A stretch of 64,000 bases of DNA from Linanthus parryae (GCA_023055425.1 JALGPY010000009.1:53568616-53632615), one strand, 5' to 3'. Positions 11,376 to 24,724 are shown, counted from the first letter of the stretch. Made by a program: numbers and translations. The notes: generated by a model not told the origin, from the sequence alone.

Positions 11376-13831
11376 AACTGTCACACACATAAGGGTAGCC
11401 GAGGGGTTTTATGTGGTGTGCATTTTGGTAAAGTGCCTAATCACAAGTGTTTTTTTTTTCATTTAATCATTAATCTGTTATACTTTAATGTCGCAGAATA
11501 TATTCTGAAGTTTACCTCGATAGCATCAGAAATGTGTGCAACTTGGACTCCATTTTCACAGTTTGATCTCACAACCTCATCAGGGATATTGACTACACCT
11601 TCTATGTTCATGGCATTAGGAGTGTGAGTTTCAAAGTGGATCTCGGCTTACCCACAATAGTATTCTTCCGACTGGACTTACCAACCTGAATAAAGAGAAG
11701 AAACTCCATTTCGGAACTTTCCTGGTCTAGTTAGTAACTTATCTTTAACGTCAGCCTCCTTTGTATTTTTTCCTCCCCTTCCAGACATGGTCGTGCCATT
11801 TGATAGAATAAGCATTCACTTCCAGAGATGTGCTCCAATGATGCTACCAACACAGATACAGCTGCCGACACTAGTGACAGACGAACTGAAACTACCCAAT
11901 TGGACCCTGATGGTGACCTGAACCTGCTTTGCCTGAACCACTTAACAAATCCCCACGCCCAACCTGAATAAGGCCCTGAGTGTTAATCACAGAACTGTGG
12001 CCTGAAAGAACCAAAGACCCTTAGAACTTCGAGACAAACAGACAAGAAGAAAACTCATCCATCCGCCATCCCTGAGATCGAGAAACACAAATCTGAGCGG
12101 TGAAATTAGAGATCGAGAGGGAAGGGTGAGATTGACGGACTCAAATTACACGCACAACAAGACTGGTCACCAGTCAACCATCTAGAGGGAGGAGAGAGTT
12201 TTCTCTATCTAGCATTATTGAATATCCTTTCCAAATCAGTGATGAACTTCGTTTTTGTACTCTTACTTCGTGTATTAGCAACACAATATTGATAGTTGCC
12301 CAATGATTCTTCTGATGTTATGCTACAACATATTCTTGTTCACAGTACTCTTCCTACCTTCTCAATCAGGGAATAATAATAATGAGTGAAGCCTCGAGGA
12401 AGAGGAAGGACCTGAGCAACACATCGGAACGAAAAAGTTCATCTAGAACAAGAGTTGAAAATACAAAGTACAAAGACTTTTGTCCTGTTGAAGACTTGTT
12501 TACCAATCGAAGGTCCTCGGTGGCCTCATCATCTAGAAAGATACCCCATAGTAAGCATTGTTATAATTTTATACTCTTACTGTTATGCCCTGGCACGATT
12601 TATTGTTATTATTTGACTGATACTTCTGATGTTATGTCATTTAAGATTGTTTTGATGGTTTTATACCTATCTTGCGTTCAGGCAATTATGTTGCGGTGAA
12701 CCTCGTAAAAGAGGCCTGGGAAGTACCTGATCAAAAGGTCATAGAAAATGAGGACTGCCATATGGCACTGGCGCCAGTGCCATAGGGAGGTCCTTATTTG
12801 CTTGGACATTTTGTTCAGGTCATTCCCAGGCCTCTTTCTCGAGGTTCACTGCAACATTATTGCCTGAACTCAAGATAGGTATAAAGTCATCAAAACAATC
12901 TTAAATGATATAACATCAGAAGTATCAGTCAAATCATACCAATCAATCATGCCAGGGCATAACAGTAAGAGTACAAAATTATAAAAATGCTTACTCTCGG
13001 GTATCTTTCGAGATGATGAGGCCACCGAGGACCTTTGATTGGTAAATAAGTCATCAACAGGACAAAAGTCTTTGTACTTTGTATTTTCAACTCTAGTTCT
13101 AGATGAACTTCTTCGTTCAGGTGTGCTGCTCAGTTCTTCCTTTTCCTCGAGTTTTCACTCATTATTATTGTTCCCTGATTGAGAGGTGAGCAAAGTACTG
13201 TGAACAGAAATCTGTTATAGCATAGCATTAGAAGAATCATTAGGCAACTATCAATATTGTGTTGCTAATACACAAAGTAAGAGTACAAAAACGAAGTTCA
13301 TCACTGATTTTGAAAGGATGTTCAATAATGGTAGATAGAGAAAAGCTCTCTCCTCTCTCTAGATGGTTGCCTGGTGCCAGTCCTGTTGTGCTTGTAATTT
13401 GAGTCGGTCAGTCTCATCCTTCCCTCTCGATCTCTAATTTCACCGCTCAGATTTGTGTTTCTCAATCTCAAGGGTGACCTTAGGGATGGCGGACGGATGA
13501 GTTTTCTTTGTGTCTGTTTGTCTCGAAGTTCTAAGGATCTTTGGTTCTTTCAGGCCACAGTTCTGTGATTAACACTCAGGGCTTGATTCAGGTTGGGCGC
13601 GAGGATTCGTTAAGTGGTTCAGGAAAAGCTGGTTCAGGTCACCATTAGGGTTCAATTGGGTAGTTTCAGTTCGTCTGTCACTAGTGTCGGCAGCTGTATC
13701 TGTTTTGGTAGCATCATTTGAGCACATCTCCAGAAGTGAATGCTTCTTCTATCAAATGGCAGGACCATGTCTGGAAGAGAAGGAAAAAAATACAAAGGAG
13801 GCTGACGTTAAAGATACGTTCTTAAGTTCCA
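11376..13831. repeat. Array unit 3
   Basis: Left-arm exon 1 (12,382 to the GT near 12,551) and exon 2 are open and join in phase to give a possible 90-residue product: MSEASRKRKDLSNTSERKSS at the start, MALAPVP then stop at the palindrome centre. The centre is a 24-bp perfect palindrome at 12,761-12,784. The spacer has ggttttatgtggtgtgcatttt, shared closely with unit 6. Confidence 0.88.
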
Positions 13832-16286
13832 AACTGTCACACACATAAGGGTAGCCGAGGGGTGTTATGTGGTGTGCATCTTGGTAAAGTGCCTAATCAC
13901 AGGTGTTTTTTTTCATTTAATCATTAATCTGTTATACTTTAATGTCGCAGAATATATTCTAAAGTTAACCTCGATAGCATCAGAAATGTGTGCAACTTGG
14001 ACTCCATTTTCACAATTTGATCTCACAACCTCATCAGGGATATTGACTACACCTTCTCTGTTCATGGCATTAGGAGTGTGAGTTTCATAGTGGATCTCGG
14101 CTTACCCACAACAGTATTCTTTCGGCTTGGCTCACCAACCTGAATCAAGAGAAGAAACTCCATTTCGGAACTTTCCTGGTCTAGTTAGTAGCTTATCTTT
14201 AACGTCAGCCTCCTTTGTATTTTTTTCCTCCCCTTCCAGACATGGTGCTGCCATTTGATAGAAGAAGCATTCACTTCCGGAGATGTGCTCCAATGATGCT
14301 ACCAACACAGATACAACTGCCGACACTAGTGACAGACGAACTTAAACTACCCAATTGAACCCTGATGGTGACCTGAACCTGCTTTGCCTGAACCACTTAA
14401 CAAATCCCGATGCCCAACCTGAATCAAGCCCTGAGTGTTAATCACAGAACTGTGGCCTGAAAGAACCAAAGACCCTTAGAACTTCGAGACAAACAGAAAA
14501 GAAGAAAACTCATCCATCCGCCATCCCTGAGATCGAGAAACACAAATCTGAGCGGTGAAATTAGAGATCGAGAGGGAAGGGTGAGATTGACGGACTCAAA
14601 TTACACGCACAACAGGACTGGTCACCAGTCAACCGTCTAGAGGGAGGAGAGAGTTTTCTCTATCTAGCATTATTGAATATCCTTTCAAAATCAGTGATGA
14701 ACTTCGTTTTTGTACTCTTACTTCGTGTATTAGCAACACAATATTGATAGTTGCCCAATGATTCTTCTGATGTCATGCTACAACAGATTCTTGTTCACAG
14801 TACTCTGCCTACCTTCTCAATCAGGGAATAATAATAATGAGTGAAGCCTCGAGGAAGAGGAAGGACCTGAGCAACACATCGGAACGAAAAAGTTCATCTA
14901 GAACAAGAGTTGAAAATACAAAGTACAAAGACTTTTGTCCTGTTGAAGACTTGTTTACCAATCGAAGGTCCTCGGTGGCCTCATCATCTAGAAAGATACC
15001 CCATAGTAAGCATTGTTATAATTTTATACTCTTACTGTTATGCCCTGGCACGATTTATTGTTATTATTTGACTGATACTTCTGATGTTATGTCATTTAAG
15101 ATTGTTTTGATGGTTTTATACCTATCTTGCGTTCAGGCATTTATGTTGCGGTGAACCTCGTAAAAGAGGCCGGGGAAGTACCTGATCAAAAGGTCATAGA
15201 AAATGAGGACCGCCATATGGCACTGGCGCCAGTGCCATAGGGAGGTCCTTATTTGCTTGGACATTTTGTTCAGGTAATTCCCAGGCCTCTTTCTCGAGGT
15301 TCACTGCAACATTATTGCCTGAACTCAAGATAGGTATAAAGTCATCAAAACAATCTTAAATGATATAACATCAGAAGTATCAGTCAAATAATACCAATCA
15401 ATCATGCCAGGGCATAACAGTAAGAGTACAAAATTATAAAAATGCTTACTCTCGGGTATCTTTCGAGATGATGAGGCCACCGAGGACCTTTGATTGGTAA
15501 ATAAGTCATCAACAGGACAAAAGTCTTTGTACTTTGTATTTTCAACTCTAGTTCTAGATGAACTTCTTCGTTCAGGTGTGCTCCTCAGTTCTTCCTTTTC
15601 CTCGAGTTTTCACTCATTATTATTGTTCCCTGATTGAGAAGTGAGCAAAGTACTGTGAACAGAAATCTGTTATAGCATAGCATTAGAAGAATCATTAGGC
15701 AACTATCAATATTGTGTTGCTAATACACAAAGTAAGAGTACAAAAACGAAGTTCATCACTGATTTTGAAAGGATGTTCAATAATTGTAGAGAGAGAAAAT
15801 CTCTCTCCTCTCTCTCGATGGTTGCCTGGTGCCAGTCTTGTTGTGCATGTAATTTGAATCGGTCAGTCTCATCCTTCCCTCTCGATCTCTAATTTCACCG
15901 CTCAGATTTGTGTTTCTCAATCTCAAGGATGAACTTAGGGATGGCAGACGGATGAGTTTTCTTTGTGTCTGTTTGTCTCGAAGTTTTAAGGATCTTTGGT
16001 TCTTTCAGGCCACAGTTCTGTGATTAACACTCAGGGCTTGATTCAGGTTGGGCGCGAGGATTCGTTAAGTGGTTCAGGAAAAGCTGGTTCAGGTCACCAT
16101 TAGGGTTCAATTGGGTAGTTTCAGTTCGTCTGTCACTAGTGTCGGCAGCTGTATCTGTGTTGGTAGCATCATTTGAGCACATCTCCAGAAGTGAATGCTT
16201 CTTCTATCAAATGGCAGGACCATGTCTGGAAGAGAAGGAAAAAAATACAAAGGAGGCTGACGTTAAAGATACGTTCTTAAGTTCCA
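13832..16286. repeat. Array unit 4
   Basis: Left-arm exon 1 begins at 14,837, is open and is almost identical to that of unit 3. The spacer (ttaacctcgatagc, cacaatttgatctc) matches unit 5. The centre is at about 15,227. Confidence 0.88.
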
Positions 16287-18742
16287 AACTGTCACACACA
16301 TAAGGGTAGCCGAGGGGTGTTATGTGGTGTGCATCTTGGTAAAGTGCCTAATCACAGGTGTTTTTTTTTCATTTAATCATTAATCTGTTATACTTTAATG
16401 TCGCAGAATATATTCTAAAGTTAACCTCGATAGCATCAGAAATGTGTGCAACTTGGACTCCATTTTCACAATTTGATCTCACAACCTCATCAGGGATATT
16501 GACTACACCTTCTCTGTTCATGGCATTAGGAGTGTGAGTTTCATAGTGGATCTCGGCTTACCCACAACAGTATTCTTTCGGCTTGGCTCACCAACCTGAA
16601 TCAAGAGAAGAAACTCCATTTCGGAACTTTCCTGGTCTAGTTAGTAGCTTATCTTTAACATCAGCCTCCTTTGTATTTTTTTCCTCCCCTTCCAGACATT
16701 GTCCTGCCATTTGATAGAAGAAGCATTCACTTCCGGAGATGTGCTCCAATGATGCTACCAACACAGATACAACTGCCGACACTAGTGACAGACGAACTTA
16801 AACTACCCAATTGAACCCTGATGGTGACCTGAACCTGCTTTGCCTGAACCACTTAACAAATCCCCTCGCCCAACCTGAATAAGGCCCTGAGTGTTAATCA
16901 CAGAACTGTGGCCTGAAAGAACCAAAGACCCTTAGAACTTCGAGACAAACAGACAAGAAGAAAACTCATCCATCCGCCATCCCTGAGATTTAGAAACACA
17001 AATCTGAGTGGTGAAATTAGAGATCGAGAGGGAAGGATGAGATTGACCGACTCAAATTACACGCACAACAAGACTGGTCACCATTCAACCATCTAGAGGG
17101 AGGAGAGAGTTTTTCTCTCTCTAGCATTATTGAACATCCTTTCAAAATCAGTGATGAACCTCGTTTTTGTACTCTTACTTCGTGTATTAGCAACACAATA
17201 TTGATAGTTGCCCAATGATTCATCTGATGTTATGCTACAACAGATTCTTGTTCACAGTACTCTGCCTACCTTCTCAATCAGGGAATAATAATAATGAGTG
17301 AAGCCTCGAGGAAGAGGAAGGACCTGAGCAACACATCGGAACGAAGAAGTTCATCTAGAACAAGAGTTGAAAATACAAAGTACAAAGACTTTTTGTCCCG
17401 TTGAAGACTTGTTTACCAATCGAAGGTCCTCGGTGTCCTCATCATCTAGAAAGATACCCCATAGTAAGAATTGTTATTATTTTATACTCTTACTGTTATG
17501 CCCTGGCACGATTTATTGTTATTATTTGACTGATACTTCTGATGTTATGTCATTTAAGATTGTTTTGATGGTTTTATACCTATCTTGCGTTCAGGCAATT
17601 ATGTTGCGGTGAACCTCGGAAAAAAGGCCTGGGAAGTACCTGATCAAAAGGTCTTAGAAAATGAGGACCGCCATATAACACTGGCTCCAGTGCCATAGGG
17701 AGGTCCTTATTTGCTTGGACATTTTGCTCAGGTAATTCCCAGGCCTCTTTCTCGAGGTTCACTGCAACATTATTGCCATAACTCAAGATAGGTATAAAGC
17801 CATCAAAACAATCGTAAATGATATAACATCAGAAGTATCAGTCAAATAATACCAATCAATCATGCCAGGGCATAACAGTAAGAGTACAAAATTATAACAA
17901 TGCTTACTCTCAGGTATCTTTCGAGATGATGAAGCCACCGAGGACCTTTGATTGGTAAATAAGTCATCAACAGGACAAAAGTCTTTGTACTTTGTATTTT
18001 CAACTCTAGTTCTAGATGAACTTCTTCGTTCAGGTGTGCTGCTCAGTTTTTCCTTTTCCTCGAGTTTTCACTCATTATTCTTGTTCCCTTATTGAGAGGT
18101 AAGCAAAGTACTGTGAACATAAATCTGTTATAGCATAACATTAGAAGAATCATTAGGCAACTATCAATACTGTGTTGCTAATACACGAAGTTAGAGTACA
18201 AAAACGAAGTTCATCACTGATTTTGAAAGGATGTTCAATAATGGTAGAGAGAGAAAAGCTCTCTCCTCTCTCTAGATGGTTGCCTGGTGCCAGTCCTGTT
18301 GTGCTTGTAATTTGAATCGGTCAGTCTCATCCTTCCCTCTCGATCTCTAATTTCACCGCTCAGATTTGTGTTTCTCAATCTCAAGGGTGACCTTAGGGAT
18401 GGCGGACGGATGAGTTTTCTTTGTGTCTGTTTGTCTCGAAGTTCTAAGGATCTTTGGTTCTTTCAGGCCACAGTTCTGTGATTAACACTCATGGCTTGAT
18501 TCAGGTTGGGCGCGAGGATTCGTTAAGTGGTTCAGGAAAAGCTGGTTCAGGCCACTATTAGGGTTCAATTGGGTAGTTTCAGTTCGTCTATCACTAGTGT
18601 CGGCAGCTGTATATGTGTTTGTAGCATCATTGGAGCACATCTCCGGAAGTGAATGCTTCTTCTATTAAATGGCAGGACCATGTCTGGAAGGGATGGAAAA
18701 AATACAAAGGAGGCTGACGTTAAAGATAAGTTCTTAAGTTCC
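16287..18742. repeat. Array unit 5
   Basis: The spacer matches unit 4 and the arms match unit 2, including the frame-shifting extra T near 17,391. The centre (ctggctccag) is at about 17,685. The mosaic pattern points to unequal exchange inside the array. Confidence 0.88.
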
Positions 18743-21148
18743 AATGTGTCACACACATAAGGGTAGCCGAGGGGTTTTATGTGGTGTGCATTTTGGTAAA
18801 GTGCCTAATCACAGGTGTTTTTTTTTAATTTAGTCATTAATCTGTTATACTTTAATGTCGCAGAATATATTCTGAAGTTTACCTCGATAGCATCAGAAAT
18901 GTGTGCAACTTGGACTCCATTTTCACAGTTTGATCTCACAACCTCATCAGGGATATTGACTACACCTTCTATGTTCATGGCATTAGGAGTGTGAGTTTCA
19001 TAGTGGATCTCGGCTTACCCACAAAAGTATTCTTCCGGCTGGACTTACCAACCTGAATCAAGAGAAGAAACTCCATTTCGGAACTTTCCTGGTCTAGTTA
19101 GTAACTTATCTTTAACGTCATCCTCCTTTGTATTTTTTTCCTCCCCTTCCAGACATGGTCCTGCCATTTGATAGAAGAAGCATTCACTTCCGGAGATGTG
19201 CTCCAATGATGCTACCAACACAGATACAGCTGCCGACACTAGTGACAGACGAACTGAAACTACCCAATTGAACCTTGATGGTGACCTGAACCTGCTTTGC
19301 CTGAACCACTTAACAAATCCCCACGCCCAACTTGAATCAAGCCCTGAGTGTTAATCACAGAACTATGGCCTGAAAGAACCAAAGACCCTTAGAACTTCGA
19401 GACAAACAGAGAAGAAGAAAACTCATCCATCCGCCATCCCTGAGATCGAGAAACACAAATCTGAGCGGTGAAATTAGAGATCGAGAGGGAAGGGTGAGAT
19501 TGACGGACTCAAATTACACGCACAACAAGACTGGTCACCAGTCAACCATCTAGAGGGAGGAGAGAGTTTTCTCTATCTAGCATTATTGAATATCCTTTCA
19601 AAATCAGTGATGAACTTCGTTTTTGTACTCTTACTTCGTGTATTAGCAACACAATATTGATAGTTGCCCAATGATTCTTCTGATGTTATGCTACAACATA
19701 TTCTTGTTCACAGTACTCTTCCTACCTTCTCAATCAGGGAATAATAATAATGAGTGAAGCCTCGAGGAAGAGGAAGGACCTGAGCAACACATCGGAACGA
19801 AAAAGTTCTTCTAGAACAAGAGTTGAAAATACAAAGTACAAAGACTTTTGTCCTGTTGAAGACTTGTTTACCAATCGAAGGTCCTCGGTGTCCTCATCAT
19901 CTAGAAAGATACCCCATAGTAAGCATTGTTATAATTTTATACTCTTATTGTTATGCCCTGGCACGATTGATTGATATTATTTGACTGATACTTCTGATTG
20001 TTATGTCATTTAAGATTGTTTTGATGGTTTTATACCTATCTTGCGTTCAGGCAATTATGTTGCGGTGAACCTCGGAAAAGAGGCTTCGGAAGTACCTGAT
20101 CAAAAGGTCTTAGAAAATGAGGACCGCCATATGGCACTGGCGCCAGTGCCATAGGGAGGTCCTTATATGCTTGGACATTTTGCTCAGGTAATTCCCAGGC
20201 CTCTTTCTCGAGGTTTATTGCAACATTATTGCCTGAACTCAAGATAGGTATAAAGCCATCAAAACAATCTTAAATGATATAACATCTATCAGTCAATAAT
20301 ACCAATCAATCATGCCAGGGCATAACAGTAAGAGTACAAGATTATAACAATGCTTACTCTCGGGTATCTTTCGAGATGATGAGGCCACCGAGGACCTTTG
20401 ATTGGTAAATAAGTCATCAACAGGACAAAAATCATTGTACTTTGTATTTTCAACTCTAGTTCTAGATGAACTTCTTCGTTCAGGTGTGCTGCTCAGTTCT
20501 TCCTTTTCCTCGAGTTTTCACTCATTATTTTTGTTCCCTGATTGCGAGGTGAGCAAAGTACTGTGAACAGAAATCTGTTATAGCATAGCATTAGAAGAAT
20601 CATTAGGGAACTATCAATACTGTGTTGCTAAAACACGAAGTACGAGTACAAAAACGAAGTTCATCACTGATTTTGAAAGGATATTCAATAATGGTAGAGA
20701 GAGAAAAGCTCTCTCCTCTCTCTAGATGGTTGCCTGGTGCTAGTCTTGTTGTGCATGTAATTTGAATCGGTCAGTCTCATCCTTCCCTCTCGATCTCTAA
20801 TTTCACCGCTCAGATTTGTGTTTCTCATCTCAAGGGTGATCTTAGGGATGGCAGACGGATGAGTTTCGAAGTTCTAAGGATCTTTGGTTCTTTCAGGCCA
20901 CAGTTCTGTGATTAACACTTAGGGCTTGATTCAGGTTGGGCGCGGAGATTTGTTAAGTGGTTCAGGCAAAGCAGGTTCAAGTCACCATTAGGGTTCAATT
21001 GGGTAGTTTCAGTTTGTCTGTCACTAGTGTCGGCAGCTGTATCTGTGTTGGTAGCATCATTGGAGCACATCTCCGGAAGTGAATGTTTCTTCTATCAAAT
21101 GGCAGGACCATGTCTGGAAGGGAAGGAAAAAAATACAAAGGAGGCTGA
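18743..21148. repeat. Array unit 6 (last, right end truncated)
   Basis: Left-arm exon 1 (from 19,750) and exon 2 are open as in unit 3. The spacer also follows unit 3. The right arm stops at gaggctga (about 21,148), where the next block begins. A short deletion removes the tctgtttgtctc stretch near 20,865. Confidence 0.86.
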
Positions 21149-21149
21149 A

Positions 21150-22425
21150 ATCGAACCAACGCCGCTACGTGAGTGGTGACTGGTGAGTGTGCTAGGGTTT
21201 CAGATAGATCATGTGTTTATATATGTGCAGGTTAATTAGTAATTAAAGGGTATTTTGGTAAAAGTATATATATGTTTATATATGTATAGGTTAATCAGTA
21301 ATTTGATTTTAATATCCATATCCGATCTATTTTAAAATGGATCGAATTCGTATTTGATCCATTCGGAGTGAATTGCTCGGATTTCGGATCGGATCGAACA
21401 ACATTGCCCATCCCTAATGAGGGTACTTGTCTATTTCGATTCTCAGATGAGAGTGACTGCATGAAAATCTTAGAAGAAGCTTCCATAATCTCATATGCTA
21501 GAGTGTGTGTTCCAGTTAAAAGCATGGGAATGAAACATGGGGGGCTCTAGTTTAGTTGTTATCTAAGCAATCAATAAATTTGTCTCCCTTCGTACAATTA
21601 TGAAACGCATCATAAAATTTACACCACGTTGAACCCAAAGAACAGGACGCATAATTCTAGTTTCACATTTCGTATAGAAGAGAAATCATGCCATAGCCCA
21701 TTTAACAAATAAACATTGCCTTCATAACTGAGCTTCATACAAAAAACTTTTGAATCTGCTATACACATGTACGACATACCAAGAAAATGAATCGAACGAG
21801 GGGTTGAACATATACAAACTGTGGTTCTACCCATAAACCAAACCCACGAGTATCATGACCAACAAACTGGTTCAGTCCATGTAATACCATCACTGATTTA
21901 TATTTGACTTCAAATTGTCTCTTCCTTGAAACATTTAGAAAACATTATTTCACAAACTGGATACTTCCCAACCTCAATAAACATCCTCATTTAGATATAA
22001 TACACTAACCGTACAGAATTTTAGATTTTTTACATACTAAGCAATTGATCTAGACTAGTGTGCAGAAGTTCAAATCGAACCGTAATGGGAAAAATTATAA
22101 ACAACAAAAGCAAGTCGAATAGTACATCAAAATTGAGATTCATAAACCTAATGTACACAAAAATTACTGATTCTTTACATACCCAGAGATCTATAATGTT
22201 ACAGGCTTGGCGGTAAACTCAAATTGTTCTACTGAAGTATCGAGACTTCAAAATGGGTGACAGAATAGAAAATCTTAATAGAGTGGGGGCTAATTTGTTG
22301 AATTTTCGAACTGAGATCTTTAATTGTTTATTGAACTAAGTGTAGGTAATAATGTTGCTTGAGAATATGATATAAATATGGTTGGAGTGGAGATATGGAT
22401 GATTGTTGTGGCTACAAAACAGAGC
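21150..22425 (+). repeat. Left arm of an outer inverted repeat, with L1 ORF1 fragment
   Basis: The block is inverted against 32,880-34,165. For example, ctactgaagtatcgagactt at 22,230 has its complement near 33,090, and the stretch at 21,400-21,550 has its complement at 33,760-33,900. The piece at 21,368-21,550 encodes NEGTCLFRFSDESDCMKILE and SYARVC, the DUF4283-type region of plant L1 ORF1. The first 150 bp read gaaccaacgccgctacgtgag and mirror 34,020-34,165. Confidence 0.75.
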
Positions 22426-22429
22426 TTCA

Positions 22430-23400
22430 GCAAGTTTTCCCTTCCAACAGGTGGGAAAAGAATAATTCTGGTGGGAATAGGGGGTCGCGGCTTTCCTAAA
22501 TAGAGGTGTGCTCCTGTTTTTATTTTTCCATTGTCCCATGGATATAGGGACATGGAATACTGGGGGTCTGAATGAGCCCATCGGACATAGAGGGATGTGA
22601 AATTCTTCATTTTGGAGAATGAGTTAACTCTTTTTGGGCTTCTAGAGACTGAAGTGGGTGAGAAGCCTTTTGAGAAGAAATCGGGCTGCGGCGTATAACT
22701 ACCAAAGTCATCCTCACGGTAGGGACTTGGAAAACAGGGGGTCCAAATGACCCCATCAGACATAGGGATGTGCGAATTTCGGACAATTATTTAGCGCTTC
22801 CTGGGCTTGTTGAGACTAAAGTGGAGGAGGAGAAGACTTCAGGGGTCAGAGCCTTTTGAGAAGAAGACTTCACGGGCTACTGTGGATAACAACCGAAATC
22901 GTCCTCAGGGTAGAATACGGGTATGTGGAATCCTCTTGTGTGCAATGTAACCAAGGTATTGAGTACAGCTCAACGGCAGTAATGGGCTGTTGAGATGGAT
23001 TATCATGGGTGATGGGAAGAAGGAAGTTATGGGCTGACCTAAGGAATATAGCTCCCTCTATGAATAACAGCAGATGGATTATCATGGGTGATTACATGAA
23101 TGACATGGATGATTGTGTTCAATGTCTTGATGTGGAAGAGGCTACGTGTTTACTTGGTCTAATAGGCAAGTGGGACCATCAACAAAAAAGTACACGACTT
23201 TTTGTGAAAATGCTTATGCCTAATTCACTGGCTGTGTTTGGGGATCCTCTCTGAGTTGATCATTCCCCAATGGTGGTCAAGGTAGGTATCCTAGAGCATA
23301 CCCAAAGAAGCCTCGTACGTTTTATGATATGTGGGCAAAGCAACCTCAATTCTATAAACTAGTTGAAAAGAGCTGGAAGTTCGATGACCAAGGTTATTGA
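22430..23400 (+). pseudogene. L1 ORF1 end and endonuclease fragment
   Basis: Broken plus-strand frames encode KFSLPTGGKR-like ORF1 tail sequence, then endonuclease pieces: GLLETEVGEKPFEKK near 22,640 and GRRKLWADLRNIAPS...SRWIIMGDYMN at 23,010-23,110. In the latter, MGD is the usual L1 endonuclease signature. Parts are duplicated internally (22,720-22,880 repeats 22,540-22,700). Related copies lie at 29,150-29,411 with 31,736-32,020 (minus) and 52,140-52,450 (plus). Confidence 0.75.
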
Positions 23401-23800
23401 ATGCAGTGCCTTGGTCCCAAAAAATCCTAATCCTCTTGAGGTGTCTCATTTCAGGCTATCTCAGTTGCAACACGGTTAAAAATATATATCCAAGGTGGAG
23501 CATAATTGATGAAAAATTTGTTGCCATAAGAGCTTCTGAAAGACTTACCACATAAATGATAAGGGTGTTAGGTGTACTTTCAAAGTGAATTGCAAAAGGC
23601 ATATGACAATTGATAATGTGAGATGGAATTTCCTGTTCATTGATTTAAATTGTATGCCGTTTCCCTCCAAGATGATCCAATGGATTAGATCTTTTATAAA
23701 CTCTCCTAGCTACTCAATCAAGTATTAATGGTGAGCTTAAAGATCTTATATGAGAGCCCCAGCTACCTGGATTAGCTGATTCAAAGTCCAAGTACGTTGC
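23400..23800 (+). pseudogene. L1 reverse transcriptase fragment
   Basis: Pieces of the RT palm can be read in broken frames: LVPKNPNPLEVSHF near 23,420, KGVRCTFKVNCKRHMTIDNV near 23,560, then NFLFIDLNCMPFPSKMIQWI near 23,640. The order matches plant L1 ORF2. The catalytic YADD region is absent. Confidence 0.7.
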
Positions 23801-24560
23801 AAAATCAAATTCGTTGGATGGAGAGACATAGATGGATACGGAGAGAGAGAGAGACTGCAAAATCAAAGATCTGCATAAGAGGATTTGGAGAGAGAAAGAG
23901 AGAGAGATACCTTCCTTCTAAGTTTGAGGTTGCCAGAATCTTTCGCCGCCGTTACAGAAAACAGAGAGGGAGGTAATGAGGAAAGCCGTGGAACAAGAAA
24001 AGAGGGTTAGGGTTTAAAAATAAAGGTTTAAAACGGATACATTAAAATCGGTTTTTCAGTGTATAACCGCTATTAGGTCTCTCAGTTTCTTTAGAGTTGT
24101 TGGGAGGATAAAGTGAGACTTGAAATCTCGATTTCAAATCACAAAACGGATTCTCCAACTCTCGGTATTTTAATGAGCGTACTTCGGTATTTTACTTGAG
24201 ATCGGGATTATTTCTTCCAGCCAAAAAAGGCCTATATGGGTGAAAATCTGATAGGTTGTGATATAGATTGTAGCAGTCTCTTTTTGTATAGGAAGTACCC
24301 TTCATAGGATATTTGTTCTCCCGCAGTATGCCTTGTACCTTTGTTTCGACCTGTTGTTTCTTAAAAATGATCATTACCCCAAAAAAAATTATAATAGTGC
24401 TTACTTTCGGGAATATACTGAGATCTTCTTACCATTCTAGGAACTCAAGCCTTATAAGAGGAGTTTATGTAGTCTATTAGGAATATGAAATCAAAAAAAA
24501 TAAATTAATTAATTGGGTAAATGCCCAAAATAAAACTGGAAAAATAATGATAATAATCGC

Positions 24561-24724
24561 GTTAATTAAACAAATCTATACATAAATAAAGTAATTAATA
24601 GTATTACTAAGAGGGCGCACATACGTAGAATAGTAAATACAATTACTGGTAGATATGTGGAGATTTTAAATAGACAAACGCATTGAGCGTTGACATATGC
24701 AACAAATTCTCATATATTAACAGT
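24561..24724. other. Loop of the 23.5-25.9 kb inverted repeat
   Basis: AT-rich sequence without coding signal. Confidence 0.5.

Larger units (their letters stand above)
6436..21148. repeat. Tandem array of six 2.46-kb palindromic units made from a gene 5' region
   Basis: Six units start at 6,436, 8,903, 11,376, 13,832, 16,287 and 18,743. Each is 2,455-2,473 bp, except the last (about 2,406 bp, cut at its right end). Each unit has a spacer of 375-430 bp and two inverted arms of about 1.03-1.05 kb with almost no loop. Centres lie at about 7,843, 10,317, 12,772, 15,227, 17,685 and 20,141, at the core ggcgcc or a variant. The arms are copies of 50,070-51,190: upstream region, exon 1, intron 1 and most of exon 2 of the intact coiled-coil gene. 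The spacer joins exon 3 of that gene to L1 ORF1 sequence. Confidence 0.93.

Noticed and set aside
6436..21148. CRISPR-like or satellite array
   Set aside because: The unit is 2.46 kb, gene-derived and palindromic. It is not a short satellite and has no CRISPR spacing; the host is a plant.
6753..21150. Repeated 64-, 68- and 105-codon frames at regular spacing
   Set aside because: They are not separate genes. They are the same exon, intron and L1 pieces reappearing in each array unit, several of them reading through introns.
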